This document shows, piece after piece, positions 1-11,412 of a stretch of DNA of 27,821 nt. A program made the position numbers and the translations under genes. Under the pieces are notes generated by a model. That model made no database searches. It saw only the letters and a program-made list of their open reading frames with translations, and had not been told where the DNA came from. The stretch comes from Viridothelium virens (taxonomy: Eukaryota; Ascomycota; Dothideomycetes; Trypetheliales; Trypetheliaceae). The DNA lies in contig ML991909.1 in the NCBI GenBank assembly GCA_010094025.1, forward strand, positions 1 through 27,821. The letters are read 5' to 3'. Positions within the stretch are counted from its first letter, which is position 1. The number at the start of each line of letters is the position of its first letter.

Positions 1-305
1 AATAAAGTAATGCTTTTTTAAGTCTCTCTAGTTTATTTGGCTTTTTTATACAACAATAAATATAGATATCTGACCTATATCAAGCTTCAGACTTAGTACT
101 CTCAATATCAGCAGTAAAGAAAAATTCTTCAGTCTGAATAGATGCCATAGCTATAGCTTATTTTATGCGAAGAGTCTTATTTCACGAAGAATTTCTAAAA
201 TTTAGCTATTTGTGTGGGGGCTAGCGTATCGTACGATAGTATCGTTATCGTACCGTATCGTACGATAAAAATACCGCCGATACTATCGGCGATAATCGTA
301 CCGTT
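1..305 (-). mobile_element. End of an AT-rich DNA transposon (hAT-like by structure), running off the window
   Basis: The first 200 bases are strongly AT-rich. Positions 220-305 hold palindromic subterminal DNA: the 12-bp palindrome TATCGTACGATA occurs twice (227-238 and 256-267), followed by a hairpin CGCCGATA-C-TATCGGCG (275-291). On the minus strand an open frame starts with ATG at 146-148, meets one TGA at 80-82, and stays open in the same frame to the edge with a Lys-rich translation; it may be the start of a decayed transposase. The inner boundary is inferred from where the monooxygenase similarity stops (about 303-308). Target-site duplication and the other terminus are outside the window, so the superfamily is a guess from the subterminal repeats. 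Confidence 0.45.
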
Positions 306-734
306 GCCCAGTCTGATCTCGGCACCGAGCGCTCTCGCTCGGGCCACCATGGCATCCTGCAAATCCGCCCGATGTAAACACCAAATTGGAACACCATAAC
401 GAGAGCGAAGCTCCGTAGCGTAATCAACACGTTCAGCAAGGAGCTGCCCGTCGTAACGTCTCATGCGGATGTAGTCTATGGATGCAACGCGGTCTGCCAA
501 ATCAGCTGTCAGCCCCCAGGCATCCAGCAGGCGTACTCCATTCGGTGTCAGCTGTAATCCGGCACCCACTTCTCGCAACGACGAGACGGCTTCAAGTACG
601 GTGACGCGGTGACCAGCGAGACGAGTTGCAATGGCTGCGCCAAGTCCACAAAGGCCTCCACCAACGACCAGGAGATGCAGCGGAGTCCCAGAAGTGAAGG
701 AAGGGCTTGCCGAGATACTTTCTGAGGCCTGCAT
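195..734 (-). pseudogene. FAD-dependent monooxygenase (salicylate hydroxylase-like), truncated by a transposon
   Basis: The ATG is at 734. The first 144 residues are a clear N-terminus of a class A flavoprotein monooxygenase. The Rossmann dinucleotide motif VVGGGLCG is at residues 23-30, an acidic ribose-binding residue follows in VTVLEA (E48), then the REVGAGLQLTPNG block (54-66) and an HRADLQ segment near residue 121 typical of the family. At about residue 144 (position 303-305) the family match stops and the frame reads into the palindromic transposon end, stopping at 195-197. Family members are usually 400-450 residues, so the NADPH/substrate part with the GD motif is missing. Such enzymes hydroxylate aromatic acids or secondary metabolites; the exact substrate cannot be told. 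The remaining frame has no stops, suggesting a fairly recent break. Confidence 0.75.
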
Positions 735-934
735 GCTGGGTCGATGGCGGTTCAGTTGGTTGGAGAAAAAGAGAAAACTGATGATTGCATCGAAATGGAG
801 GGATCGCGAATGAAATCAGAGAGAGATGAAAGGGTCGGGGATACGATAAGGCTTGGCACACTCGGTGATCAGGAGGCCTTTGTAAGAAGCTTCAATTCAA
901 CAAGGCAGTGCTGACGGTCTGCAGTGGAGTATCT

Positions 935-1036
935 TACCGCGGTTGGGGGGTCTTAACATGGGCCAATATGGTCATAACGGTGAAACTGAGGTAACATTGT
1001 ATTAATTCCCAGTTGAGGAACCCCCCAACCGCGGTA
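935..1036. mobile_element. 98-bp MITE with 15-bp perfect terminal inverted repeats and TA target duplication
   Basis: The left terminus CCGCGGTTGGGGGGT (937-951) is exactly the reverse complement of the right terminus (1020-1034). Both ends are flanked by TA (935-936 and 1035-1036). Allowing a one-base gap, similarity continues inward for about another 10 bases. The interior of about 70 bp cannot encode a protein. TA duplication with short inverted repeats fits a non-autonomous Tc1/mariner-type element. It lies about 200 bp upstream of the truncated monooxygenase start, in the gap after the DAHP synthase gene. Confidence 0.8.
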
Positions 1037-1170
1037 AGGTATGATGGCAGTCGGAGCATCGAGAAAGTTGCGAAAGGTGGCAGGCCGAGCAAGCCGATTT
1101 TTCAATACAGGACAATAGGTACAACTCTGGGGTCCGTGCGGTACCGTACTCTAAGTACTCTTAGGTAAGG

Positions 1171-1228
1171 TATCGATCTTTCTGTCTATCGATCTTTCTA
1201 TCTATCTACCTATCTCTCTATCTCTTCC
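1171..1228. repeat. Imperfect CTAT/TCTA microsatellite with a repeated ATCGATCTTTCT unit
   Basis: A pyrimidine-rich tract of imperfect CTAT tetranucleotides. It begins with two copies of a TATCGATCTTTCT-like unit (from 1171 and 1188) and ends in CTATCTCTTCC. It sits about 30 bp past the stop codon of the DAHP synthase gene, between it and the MITE. Confidence 0.7.
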
Positions 1229-1258
1229 AAATCGCATCGTATTGGCCTCACCTCAGCA

Positions 1259-2641
<1,383 letters not shown>

Positions 2642-2758
2642 GATGCGACTCCTAGGTAAATTGGATTCTTGAAACAAAAGCTTGATCGTTGACTTTCCTT
2701 GAAGCGATTATCTTTGGTTTGAAGAATGTAACAACTGTCTCAAGGAGCATCTACCGGC

Positions 2759-2764
2759 TTTATA
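2759..2764 (-). promoter_or_regulatory. Candidate TATA box for the DAHP synthase gene
   Basis: TATAAA on the minus strand within GTATAAAGCC, about 120 bp upstream of the ATG at 2641. Spacing is plausible for a fungal core promoter with a 5' leader of 60-90 nt. The assignment rests on motif and position only. Confidence 0.35.
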
Positions 2765-2839
2765 CTTCTGATGACGGTCCATGTAACAATTCAAGTTTTT
2801 GAGCACTTAGTCATGCAGAAAGTATCTCTGCAGAGCCCT

Positions 2840-3114
2840 CTACCGCCACGAGTTCTGCATACGCACTCCTGTGGATCGGAATTTATGAGGAATACAAGGG
2901 TATTCGTTCTAGCGCTCAGCTTACCTTTGTCCCGTGGCAGCGCAGTCTTAATCTTCCCTAGAATATTCGGATCTCGCTGCGCCGTTAGAGTGCTCCTAGC
3001 ACAATTCCTTTGCCTCTTAAGTTGCTCTTCCTCCATCCTTTGCACTCGCTGCAAACCTCTAACTCCGACAGCTGCAACCTTCATTGCCACGGTCGTCTTG
3101 AACAATTGACTCAT
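2840..3114 (-). CDS. Small basic protein of unknown function (72 aa, two exons, tentative)
   Basis: Reading from ATG at 3114, exon 1 (3114-2925) ends in AAA-G before a GTAAGC donor. A 56-nt intron (2924-2869) ends in CACAG, and exon 2 (2868-2840) closes at TAG. The spliced length is 219 nt, exactly in frame, giving 72 residues. The product is rich in Arg, Lys and Gln with a segment MEEEQLKRQRN that could be helical, and it ends in MQNSWR; no signal peptide or membrane segment is seen. I do not recognise a family. Support is the in-frame intron with good signals and the lack of stops; against it are the short length and a longer unspliced frame on the same strand. It is head-to-head with nothing, lying just upstream of the DAHP synthase on the same strand. 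Confidence 0.35.
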
Positions 3115-3897
3115 TTCCAACAGGCGTCTTCCTTGAACTCCCACGCGGCAGTGACGGCTAGGTCTCAAATCCTGAGAACTCCTGAGTCCGTACCATGCAT
3201 CCACTTCGAAACGAGTTGTGGCCGCTACGCAAGATTGCCCCCCCGAAAATCCACCCTCCTGATGAACAAATGAGCTGATGGACCGGACTTTGGGTATGGA
3301 GGCTCTTTTGAACTTCGAGAACTCGATCATGCAAGTACTGACCAACACATTTCATCGTACGGGTCAAAAAGATTGAAGTAATAAACAGAGATAACGGAGG
3401 GAGAATGGGATTGATCTGCTGAAAAAACCGCCGATCCTCACTTGGCTAACACCTGCCCTGCGTTCTGATATTGTCCTTGTAGTATGACTATGTCTATGCT
3501 CAGCTTCGTATTCGTGACCAAGATATCTTCTCTTTCTTGTAATTTTCGCTTTTCAAATCCTTTTCATTGTACTTATCTAATATCTTGCAAGCACAAGTTT
3601 CGTAGAACAACTCGTCTCTGCAAACGATCTTTCAAACCTCGGGGAAGCAAACGCTCCGACATACCCTTTCTACATCGAGGACCCAGGACAGTGAGTGCCG
3701 GCCTGGACTGACAACACCACTAAGTGGTTCTACCCTGACGAGTTGCCCGGGACCGCTGACTAGTCAGAATCGAGCATATGACTTTACGCTCTCGCGAAGC
3801 CTCTCAATCCCTGGCAGATATCAGATACGCATCACGCTTGTTAGATATTAACTTCCTGGATTCCTGATTGAAACCAATCGGGGTGACTAGATCCAAG
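3115..3897. other. Intergenic stretch, no gene recognised
   Basis: No frame here gives a convincing protein family match. Weak short frames around 3640-3770 (one reading WTDNTTKWFYP) might be further debris of the multicopper oxidase that follows, but I could not align them to it. The DNA has ordinary base composition with pyrimidine-rich runs. Confidence 0.4.
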
Positions 3898-4410
3898 TCA
3901 CCGTCCAACAACGTGAGCTTCCACGGCGACTCCAATATGCCGCTCCTCTCGCTCACCCACGCTCGCAACGACGCCTACCCGCTGGGCCCGTAGTGGGACG
4001 TCTACGACATAGCGTCTAATATCAGCGTGCGGCTGATCGCGAGCAACGAGTTGCCTGAGGCCACGATCCTCCCGTATAAGATGCACCTGTATGGCCATAG
4101 CCTCCTCCTTGTGGCGGAGGGGGAAGGGCGGTAGGGTGAACGATGCTGGTGCGGGCGCGGAATCAGCTGCGGGGGGATATGCCGTGTTAGATGTGCGGTT
4201 GAATAATCCGGGGGTGTGACCGTCTCATTGCTAAATCGCGCAAAAGACTAGCGAGGGGCTGTTCATAAAGATAAATATACTGGAGCGGCCGGTGGAGATT
4301 GTGGGAAGTGTGCAGATCCCGAGGGTGGTGAACAAGACGTGTTAGGCGTGGAATGTGTGCCCGAGAGGGAATGTCGTGGAACAAATCGATAGTGGGATGA
4401 GGGTGAAGAG
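3898..4410 (+). pseudogene. Laccase-like multicopper oxidase, C-terminal third, decayed
   Basis: Only the third cupredoxin domain survives. In frame 1 the DNA reads a segment ending AYPLGP, a TAG at 3991-3993 where the family has Gln, then WDVYDIASN, and MHLYGH (4081-4098) where the copper site should be HPMHLHGH, followed by LLVAEGEG. After a frameshift between about 4100 and 4200, frame 2 reads NNPGV, TGA (4217-4219) in place of Trp, then PSHC, TAA (4232-4234) in place of the second His of the HCH copper motif, then KTSEGLF, ILERP, and VVNKTC followed by TAG (4343-4345), finishing VVEQIDSGMRV. That order matches the C-terminus of ascomycete multicopper oxidases almost block for block. The first two domains and the start are missing. 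Copper ligands are lost, so it cannot be active. Confidence 0.82.
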
Positions 4411-4860
4411 TAGGGAGAGGAATTGCAGAGGGTGAAGAAAGGAGATAGAGGGTTAACGCAAAGCAACCCTTGAGGTATGGACATGAGATTTGTCCAAAGG
4501 AAATTGTCGGAGCAAGCCTTACTCTTTCACGTAGCTCTCGGCCATTAAGAGCTAGGGCTGTCAATTTTCGCAGAGGTCACCGACTACCAAGTCTGGACGA
4601 GACGATGTTAAGACAAAGTGCCTAGCTAAATGGGACTAGATTCGGCTTTGTGGGCCTTAGATTTACAAGCAGCGCAACCGCCTCAAAAATCGCATGACCC
4701 CCCTTCGCGACGCGTCAGGGTAGTTTTCACTTGCCCCAGTACTACCACCAGCTGCTCCTCGGACGGTCTGCTCCTTTTCTAAGCTTGCCTTCTCCCCGAC
4801 TGGTGGCGCTGCCGGTGTCGCTGCCAAATCTGAAGCAACCTCCCCATCACTAGGGGCCAG
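4411..4860. other. Spacer between multicopper oxidase remnant and SDR gene
   Basis: No coding region recognised. It contains the likely 3' untranslated region of the SDR gene (minus strand, just left of 4861) and unremarkable sequence elsewhere. The open frames seen on the minus strand here are low-complexity antisense readings of the oxidase remnant. Confidence 0.5.
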
Positions 4861-5943
4861 TCACGCTGTCCAGGAATGGCCCTCGGGAGAGAGCTTCCCG
4901 TTGAGGAAGGCGAGCTTGATAAGATTATTGTCGACAATTTCCTTCTTGTGGGCTTCTAACTCTTCGACATCCCCTTTGCGAATGGTGTCAGAGACTACTG
5001 ATGTGTTTTGTTTGAGTGGAGTACAAGTGTGTTGTAGGAGCTTGGAGAATGACGGGAAGCATGAAGGTCAGGGATAGAGACAGGCCGACTTACAGTTGAC
5101 ACTGATGAAGCCACCTCTCAAGAAGTCCGCCTTGGACGTGGACAAGTACAGTGACAAACCTCCTGTCTGAATGCCCTTATCGTGGGCGAAGGGCGTGAAC
5201 GCGTCGACGACCATACCGCGCTTCGTCTCGGTTGTGGCTACTATCCCCGGGTGTACGCTGAAGACGCGCAGATTGGGCTTCTCGGCGTCGAGATACTCGT
5301 CGAGCTTGCAGACTGCCAACTTACTCCCCGAGTACGCGCTAATTCCGGGCACGGTGAAGGAAGCACCCATAGAGACGAGATTGATAATCGTTCCTGATCC
5401 GCCAAAAGCTTTGATGAAGTTGTGGGCAAGGATGTAGGCTCCCTTGACATTGACCTCATAATTGAGCCACCAGGTTTTGGGGTCAAGATCGCCAATTGGG
5501 CCCCCAGTCATAGTACCTGCGGCATTGACAATCGTGTCGACGGTGCCGAACGTGGCTTTTGCTTTATCGAATAGGATTTCAACAGCGCTCTCAGAAGTGA
5601 TGTCCGCCGTGGAGATGAGGACTTTGGTACCCTTAGAGAGGGTGGCAATTGCATTGGCTGGCTCCTTAAGGAGGTCCTCTTGGCGACCAACGAGGATAAT
5701 GCCTTTTGCTCCCGCCTCAGCCCAAGCACGGGCAGTCTCCTAGAAATACAGTCAGCTTGGTAACCTTCAACGTCCATGGCTAGACGTCTCACGTACGCCT
5801 CCAATACCGCCAGTAGCACCGGTAATGAGAACAGTCTTGCTTGCAGCACTGAGTTCGGGGTTCTTGGGGTCGATAGCGGGGTAGATATCACGGCGAAGGC
5901 TCTTGGTGAGTTGGAAAGGGGCGGTATAGGCGTTTGGATCCAT
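4861..5943 (-). CDS. Short-chain dehydrogenase/reductase, three exons, 301 aa
   Basis: Exons are 5943-5797, 5739-5094 and 4973-4861; introns of 57 and 120 nt have GTACGT/TAG and GTAAGT/AAG borders, and the coding sum is 906 nt. It is a classical SDR: cofactor motif TGATGGIG (41-48), NAAG (121-124), and a catalytic triad S172, Y185, K189 in SAYSGSK. The Rossmann fold is preceded by about 35 extra residues (start MDPNAYTAPFQLTK), as in many fungal SDRs. The last exon supplies W265 and the conserved tail NLIKLAFLNGKL. It is an NAD(P)-dependent oxidoreductase, probably cytosolic; the substrate cannot be deduced. It looks intact although both neighbours on the plus strand (oxidase and transporter) are dead. 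The final-intron acceptor is AAAG, weaker than the others but required for the frame. Confidence 0.9.
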
Positions 5944-7785
5944 GATTGATTTTTGAAGCTTAACAAAAGCGGATACTCGAGGATTCAGAGATTAGATTGA
6001 ACGAAAGAAGAACAATGTAATGATACTGGTAAGAGAGAAAGGTGGGGAGATAGTCAGGACGTGATATGGCTGAATGCTGTGACCGTCCCGGCTTCGATGG
6101 ATCTTTCAGAGAGCGAGCTTTGTAATGGAGCCAATGAAGGAGAGGCCGAGCTTACGCATCGGCGCTGTAACATTTAGCTACAGCTTTGACGTTACCTAGA
6201 CTTCTCGTCTTCTGGCAACTAAACATCCCTCGAGCGCTGCACCGTATTCAGCCAAAACACGAGACCCTGTTATGCGGGCTTGCTGCGAGCCCAGCTGAGC
6301 GCTGGAGCAAAGACCGCCTGCATTGCTTGAATACAGGTATTCTTGGTGCCTGAAGGTCGGCCAAAACAGTCAATGAAAAGAAATTTTCATACCGCCGGGT
6401 ATGTCAACCCCAGTCACGGATGATCATGAGAATGTTATTCTTTGCTGGTCTTCATCAGCATGGCCCAGTTTCCCAGATTCTGTCCCATTGTTGCTAGTAA
6501 TTAGACGCGCTCTGATGATAGCATGGGTAGATCCGCTGCTCCGAGTATCAGGTTAGGTGTGGCCAGGTGTAGCTCGGTGTAGCTAGTCACGCTAGTGTAA
6601 TGAGCTGTAGCGTCCGCCAGCCTTACGGTGGTTCTGCATACTCTGACGACGCGAGATGACCCTTCTCTGTGCGTCTGACCAAAAACAGTAAACGATTGAA
6701 TCTACGTCGCTCGGTGTCCCTCCGCCACGAGGTTTCACGCGGCGTTCCCGCCACTCGGCCTTTCTTGCGGCCTCATGATTTCTAATCCGTTCGGTACTTC
6801 GCTGCCTGGGACTCCGAGCTGACTAAGTTTTTATCTAACTAGGATTTCATGAGGCGACATTCTTGCCGCAGCTACGGAGTACGGTACACCGTGCGGAGGT
6901 ACAGGTCCTGCACATGGCCTCGTCATTCCCGTCATTCGGCTCGGCTGCAATTTCTTAGGAGCTTGATTGATCTAGCACAGTCAAGATTCAGGTGGATGCT
7001 CGGTAGTCATACACCCGTCAGCATATGTGAAGAGACAGGCGACAATGTGCAGAAAGAAATGCAGATGCATCTACCTACTTGCAGAAGAGCTCATAATTTT
7101 CAGGTGGATTCTCTCACTTTTTTCCACACCGCAACTTCTTGTCGCTTGAGGCATAACTGTCTAGTCCGGCCTGTAATATTTTCACGTCCCTCTTCTCGCT
7201 GCTCTCGCTGCCGTGAAACAATGCCTTTGCGTTCGTTTGTTGGTTTATTTGCAATAACCTCTATTCCTGCACTATCATATTCCACTTTGAGCCTTTCCCT
7301 CTTCGGAATCCGCTATTTCTTTGCCGTCAGTTTCCACCTTTACATTCATCACACCGCATGTGTGGGTGGCTCCCCATCTATATCGTGTATTGTATACCGC
7401 CTCGCTAGGTTGCCCTCGTGGCCCTAATTGGCCTCTTCGTGACGCTGTCATGGGCGCCTACATTCTGAATTATCACAATGACCACAATCCTATGATTAGC
7501 CGAGTGGTACCGCTCCAATCAAACGATCAGGAAATTTCGTTCCCTCTGTCCAATCATAAGCTTGACTTCTTCCTGAAGCCGGATACTGGCTCTCCCCACC
7601 GAATGTAGCCTGCGAGTAGGTCCTCTCAAGCTAAATATGCGGCATACTCGTCATTAATAATTCTAGGGCTCCCTGAGTCGGATGTGGAATTGGTCCAGAT
7701 ACGACTGATGAGATTAAAAGGAAACGGAAAAATTCGGGACCTGGAGGGAGAAGAAAAGCAGGAAGGATGAGTAACAAGGCAGTCA
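5944..7785. other. Gene-poor stretch of 1.8 kb
   Basis: It starts with the presumed promoter of the SDR gene. No protein family is recognisable in any frame; a plus-strand frame at 6849-7427 reads as low-quality Arg/Ser/Cys-rich sequence typical of non-coding DNA. A short tandem repeat of three 10-bp units (GGTGTGGCCA, GGTGTAGCTC, GGTGTAGCTA) lies at 6556-6585. The end of the stretch should hold the lost promoter and N-terminus of the transporter pseudogene. Confidence 0.5.
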
Positions 7786-9378
7786 GTGTCGGACGGTGGC
7801 CTCCCGGCATGGCTTTTAGTGCTGCGAGGCTGATATTTGCTGTTTGTGGGCGCAGGCTGGATAAACTGTGAGTCCCTAAACCCCCATTCTCATTAGAAGA
7901 CACCTCTCTTCCTGCTCGCTCTTCAATTTACACGAAACTATTGCGCGCAGCAGGAATAAAATTGACTTTGCGACGGCTGTATCAGGTATCGGCGTCTTCC
8001 AGACCCACTACAAAAAACGCTCTCTCTCCTCCTACCCTTCCTCTACGCTTGCTTGGATCCCCTCGCTCGAGACGTCTGCCATGTTCTCCAGTGGTATTCT
8101 CGTGGCAGTGTCTATGACAATACCGGGCCCTTTTGTATCATTCTTATGGAACTTATTCTACATATCTTTGGCGTCATGACGATTTCGTTGGGCAAACAGC
8201 ACTACCAGATCCTGCTAACTCAGGGAGTATGTAGTCCTCTGGGCGCCAGTTTTCTTTTTTAAGCCGGTGAGCTCTGTATTCTGTCTCGCGAGGACGCTCA
8301 TGTACTCAGCGATGCTGATGCTCTGGGATTGCGGGGCCGAAACCCTGAACGCTGCGACAACATGGTTCGACAAATGACACGCCCTTGCCATGAACACCAT
8401 CGTCAATGGTGCTGACATTCGTGGTGTTATCCTTCTCATCAAGCTGCAGCGTCTCATTCCTCGTATTTGTTTCTCAGAGACATTGCGTGCTGTCGCCTTT
8501 CTCATGCCGGCACTCTGTCTTGTTGCGCAGTTCCTAGTCAGATCTCGTGTCCCGCCCGTCCCTAAATCGTTCTCGCTAATTCAGTTTGTGATGCTACTAC
8601 ACGAGATTAATTTCCTGATAGTCACGCTCGGCTCTTTCAAACACTTCGTCGGTATGTTTGTCTTAATTAATCATATGTTTACCTAGGCCGAGGTAACGGC
8701 AAAAATGAGGCCAGAACTAGCGAGTCATCTTGTGGCGATTCTCAATGACACAAGGTATGCTAAACCATCATCTTGATTTACCATTTTCTCGATTCTCGAT
8801 ATGAGTCCTGCATGATTCTAGGCAGCTGCGGCGTCGCTTTTACATCATCATTAGGAAGGACATCGGGAAAGGAACGAGGATGGAGCATCAGCGGGAGAAC
8901 AGCTTAAACGACTTGGAGCTTCTTTCACTGGTGGGCCTCCTTTTACGGATACCGATCCCAAACCTTCTACAGTCTCTCTGGCTGCGTTCTCACTGGCTAC
9001 ATTCGCGACTGTGTTGGTCGCTAAAGCCCTTTCTTCCTCTCCTTTTCCTTCGCTATCTTAACTTTTGCCCTCTGGCTCCCTGCAGGCCAAGCTGCTTTAT
9101 CACGTATACCGCCCTCTACGGCTTCTCCTCGAGGTCCTTCATTTCTCTTGCACCGCTTGCGTCGCTCAGATTTCGCCCCTGGAACACATCGGCATGCGCC
9201 AGGGTATATTCCTCTCTATTATCAGTCTTGTGGTGTTGACAGGGAATCCGATCGGAGGCCCGACACGGAAAGTCCAGGTAGTGGAGTTGGGGGTTTGCAA
9301 GTTCGGACTAGAGACTGCCTCTTTGTGGAGTCAATGTTCTTGGGATTGGCGTGGCGCGGAGTCGCGAGAAGAAACTAA
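7786..9378 (+). pseudogene. MFS transporter of the monocarboxylate-permease (MCT/SLC16-like) type, decayed
   Basis: The family signature VSDGGLPAWL begins at 7786. A TGA (7831-7833) interrupts the first membrane helix, which continues GAGWINC to a still recognisable intron (GTGAGT donor at 7868, CAG acceptor at 7985) and resumes IGVFQTHY. A frameshift near 8150 leads to HIFGVMT and TQGVCSPLGASFLF, ending at TAA (8260-8262). The next piece reads TWFDK, TGA (8375-8377) where Arg is normal, then HALAM, LQRLIPRI and FLVRSRVPPVPKSFSL. The C-terminal half includes ALYGFSS, VAQISPLEHIGMRQG and LTGNPIGG across two frames, and a last piece ends GVARRN near 9377. At least three stops and three frameshifts make it non-functional. 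Order and spacing of blocks match the twelve-helix fungal family, which carries monocarboxylates or secondary metabolites. Confidence 0.85.
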
Positions 9379-11412
9379 GTACACTCTTATATCAAGCCTG
9401 GTGACTATTGACACTTACAGGAAATCACTACATGCTAGAAAGAGGAAGCCATTGGAATTTATTGCTCAAGATGAGTACTGCTGCGAGGAGAGTAGTTCGC
9501 AGATGACCATATCCAGATCCCTTTTGAAGCTTTTCCACAGTCACCCAAGTGACAAAAGAAGAGTCTAATCCCCAAAAATTTGGCGAGCACAAGCCACCCA
9601 ACTGTGTATGATTATCCAACGATGCACTGTCTCCCAAGTTGACGCGGTATAGTACCAGACAATGGGCTTATGCTAGTATAGTAATGTCGTGTGGGTGCCA
9701 TCAATAAGCATATTTGTCTGAGGTGAAGCTTCTTCGGCAACACCAACTGGTTGCAGTTTGTGGTGGTCATTCAGGGTGCTTTGCCTCATGCTGTAGCCTA
9801 GTATCGGATCCAAGATGCATTTTCTGCACCGCTACTGCTTCTTGGAGCTGTGTGTGATGAAAGCAAATGACGATTGGCTTGTTCGCTTATAGAATGCGCT
9901 TGCTAAGCCACACTGTACCAAATGACGCAGATTCGCTTTAGCATCTAGGTAGCTTGGCGAAACAGTACTCCACTGGACGCACAATGAAATTTGATGCACG
10001 ATTTTCTTGATCGATAGACTAGAACCTTCCTTTTTCCTTATCCCCGAGCATCGAATTCGGTGCTTTATAGGTTGAGTTCAAAGATCGGCTGGAATTAACA
10101 AAGTCTTGCTGCAAAGCATCTTCGATCCGGTTTGCACTAGCGAAGCAACTCATATCGTCGTTATTTACAGACCCAGCGACCTCGCGAAAAATTTCCTCGA
10201 GACTCTATAAGTGGGCTTAAGTCCAGTCATCTTGATCCTATGTCGATGAGCTCACCAGATGTTGGTCTTTCAAACCTTTGAGCAATAACGGGGGGCGAAG
10301 TGTGAGTGGGTTGACGGAAACTTGGTAGATCTGGCTATCGTAATGGCCGTGCTTGGGAACGTGAGATACACTAGTACCAAGTCAGTAAACAGGTCTCAGC
10401 TACCCGCAGAGATCTCCAAATGCCATTCAATATTCATTTCAACGCGAAATACAACCCCGCTTTCTACACTACCTCCTGCAGTAGCCACCAACAGAGTCTG
10501 GCGTACTAGGAGCATCCCGAGCCGTACTCAGGCGCCATCAATGGTCTAATCTTGATTTAGATGGCGGATAGATAAGGGCTGAGCCGTTTTGTTAATCGCA
10601 CTTCAACATCTGCTGCGTAGAAGTATCGGCAACGGTCCCATAAAGTATGTTCATGACGCACTGGAGGAACACAGACATAATGTCTTTTTCAGTTGCAAGC
10701 TAGAGCGTTTACCCCAGCAGCTTGTTGCTACGCCATTCGATCTGGGTCCCGGAAATAGGGTGATCCACCTAATTTACAATCACCCACTGAATCGCGCCTC
10801 GACTTAGCGGCTGCAGGACTTCCACCACGAGCTCGATACGGTAACAAACCCGTGGAATTGCTTTGTATACTAATTTAGATCCGATACATCGAAATCAAAG
10901 CCAGCCCTCCGCTACACAGAGAATAATGTGCATGCAGAAGCGGGAAAAATCTGTTCCCAACCGCAGCGACCTTCAAATAACCTCTCTGAATGGCAGCTGG
11001 TACCACAAAGCTGATCTCAAAGTCGTATGCAACGATCAAGAAGCCGGTTCATGCACCTGCTCGTATGCTGAAACTGAGCAACCACACTCATGGGCTGCGT
11101 TCTGATAAGCCTGGATTGTGCCGCTTCTCCACATCTTGTTGAAGTAATGTGCAGCTAGCCACTTATCGTCGAACGGGTCTTTGATATAGGAGATTTATTT
11201 GAGGACTGCCCTTATCGGGTTGAAAGCTACGTCTGTACATGAAGTAGGTGACTAGTATAGCCAGCGGTAGAATATCTAACTTCTTCGAGGTCTGGTCCCG
11301 ATATATCCGATGAGTGATATACTCTCAAGAGTCCCTACTCCAACCGTCACAACAAGAAACTCACGCTTTCTTACTACATGACTGCCGTCAGAACTATTCT
11401 GGAAAGCAGACT
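9379..11412. other. Two-kilobase stretch without recognisable genes
   Basis: All frames were considered and none shows a family I recognise. Three modest plus-strand frames (10322-10549, 10589-10807, 10863-11105) may be chance or the worn remains of another gene, since one reads a proline/glycine-rich segment GPGNRVIHLIYNHPLNR that looks more protein-like than its surroundings. The right end holds the 5' region of the rhodopsin-domain gene. Confidence 0.4.

Noticed and set aside
2791-3348. 185-codon unspliced minus-strand frame
   Set aside because: The part upstream of 3114 shows no protein-like features, and a spliced 72-residue model explains the better half with good intron signals.
6849-7427. 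192-codon plus-strand frame as a gene
   Set aside because: Composition is Arg/Cys/Ser-rich with no domain, and codon use looks random.
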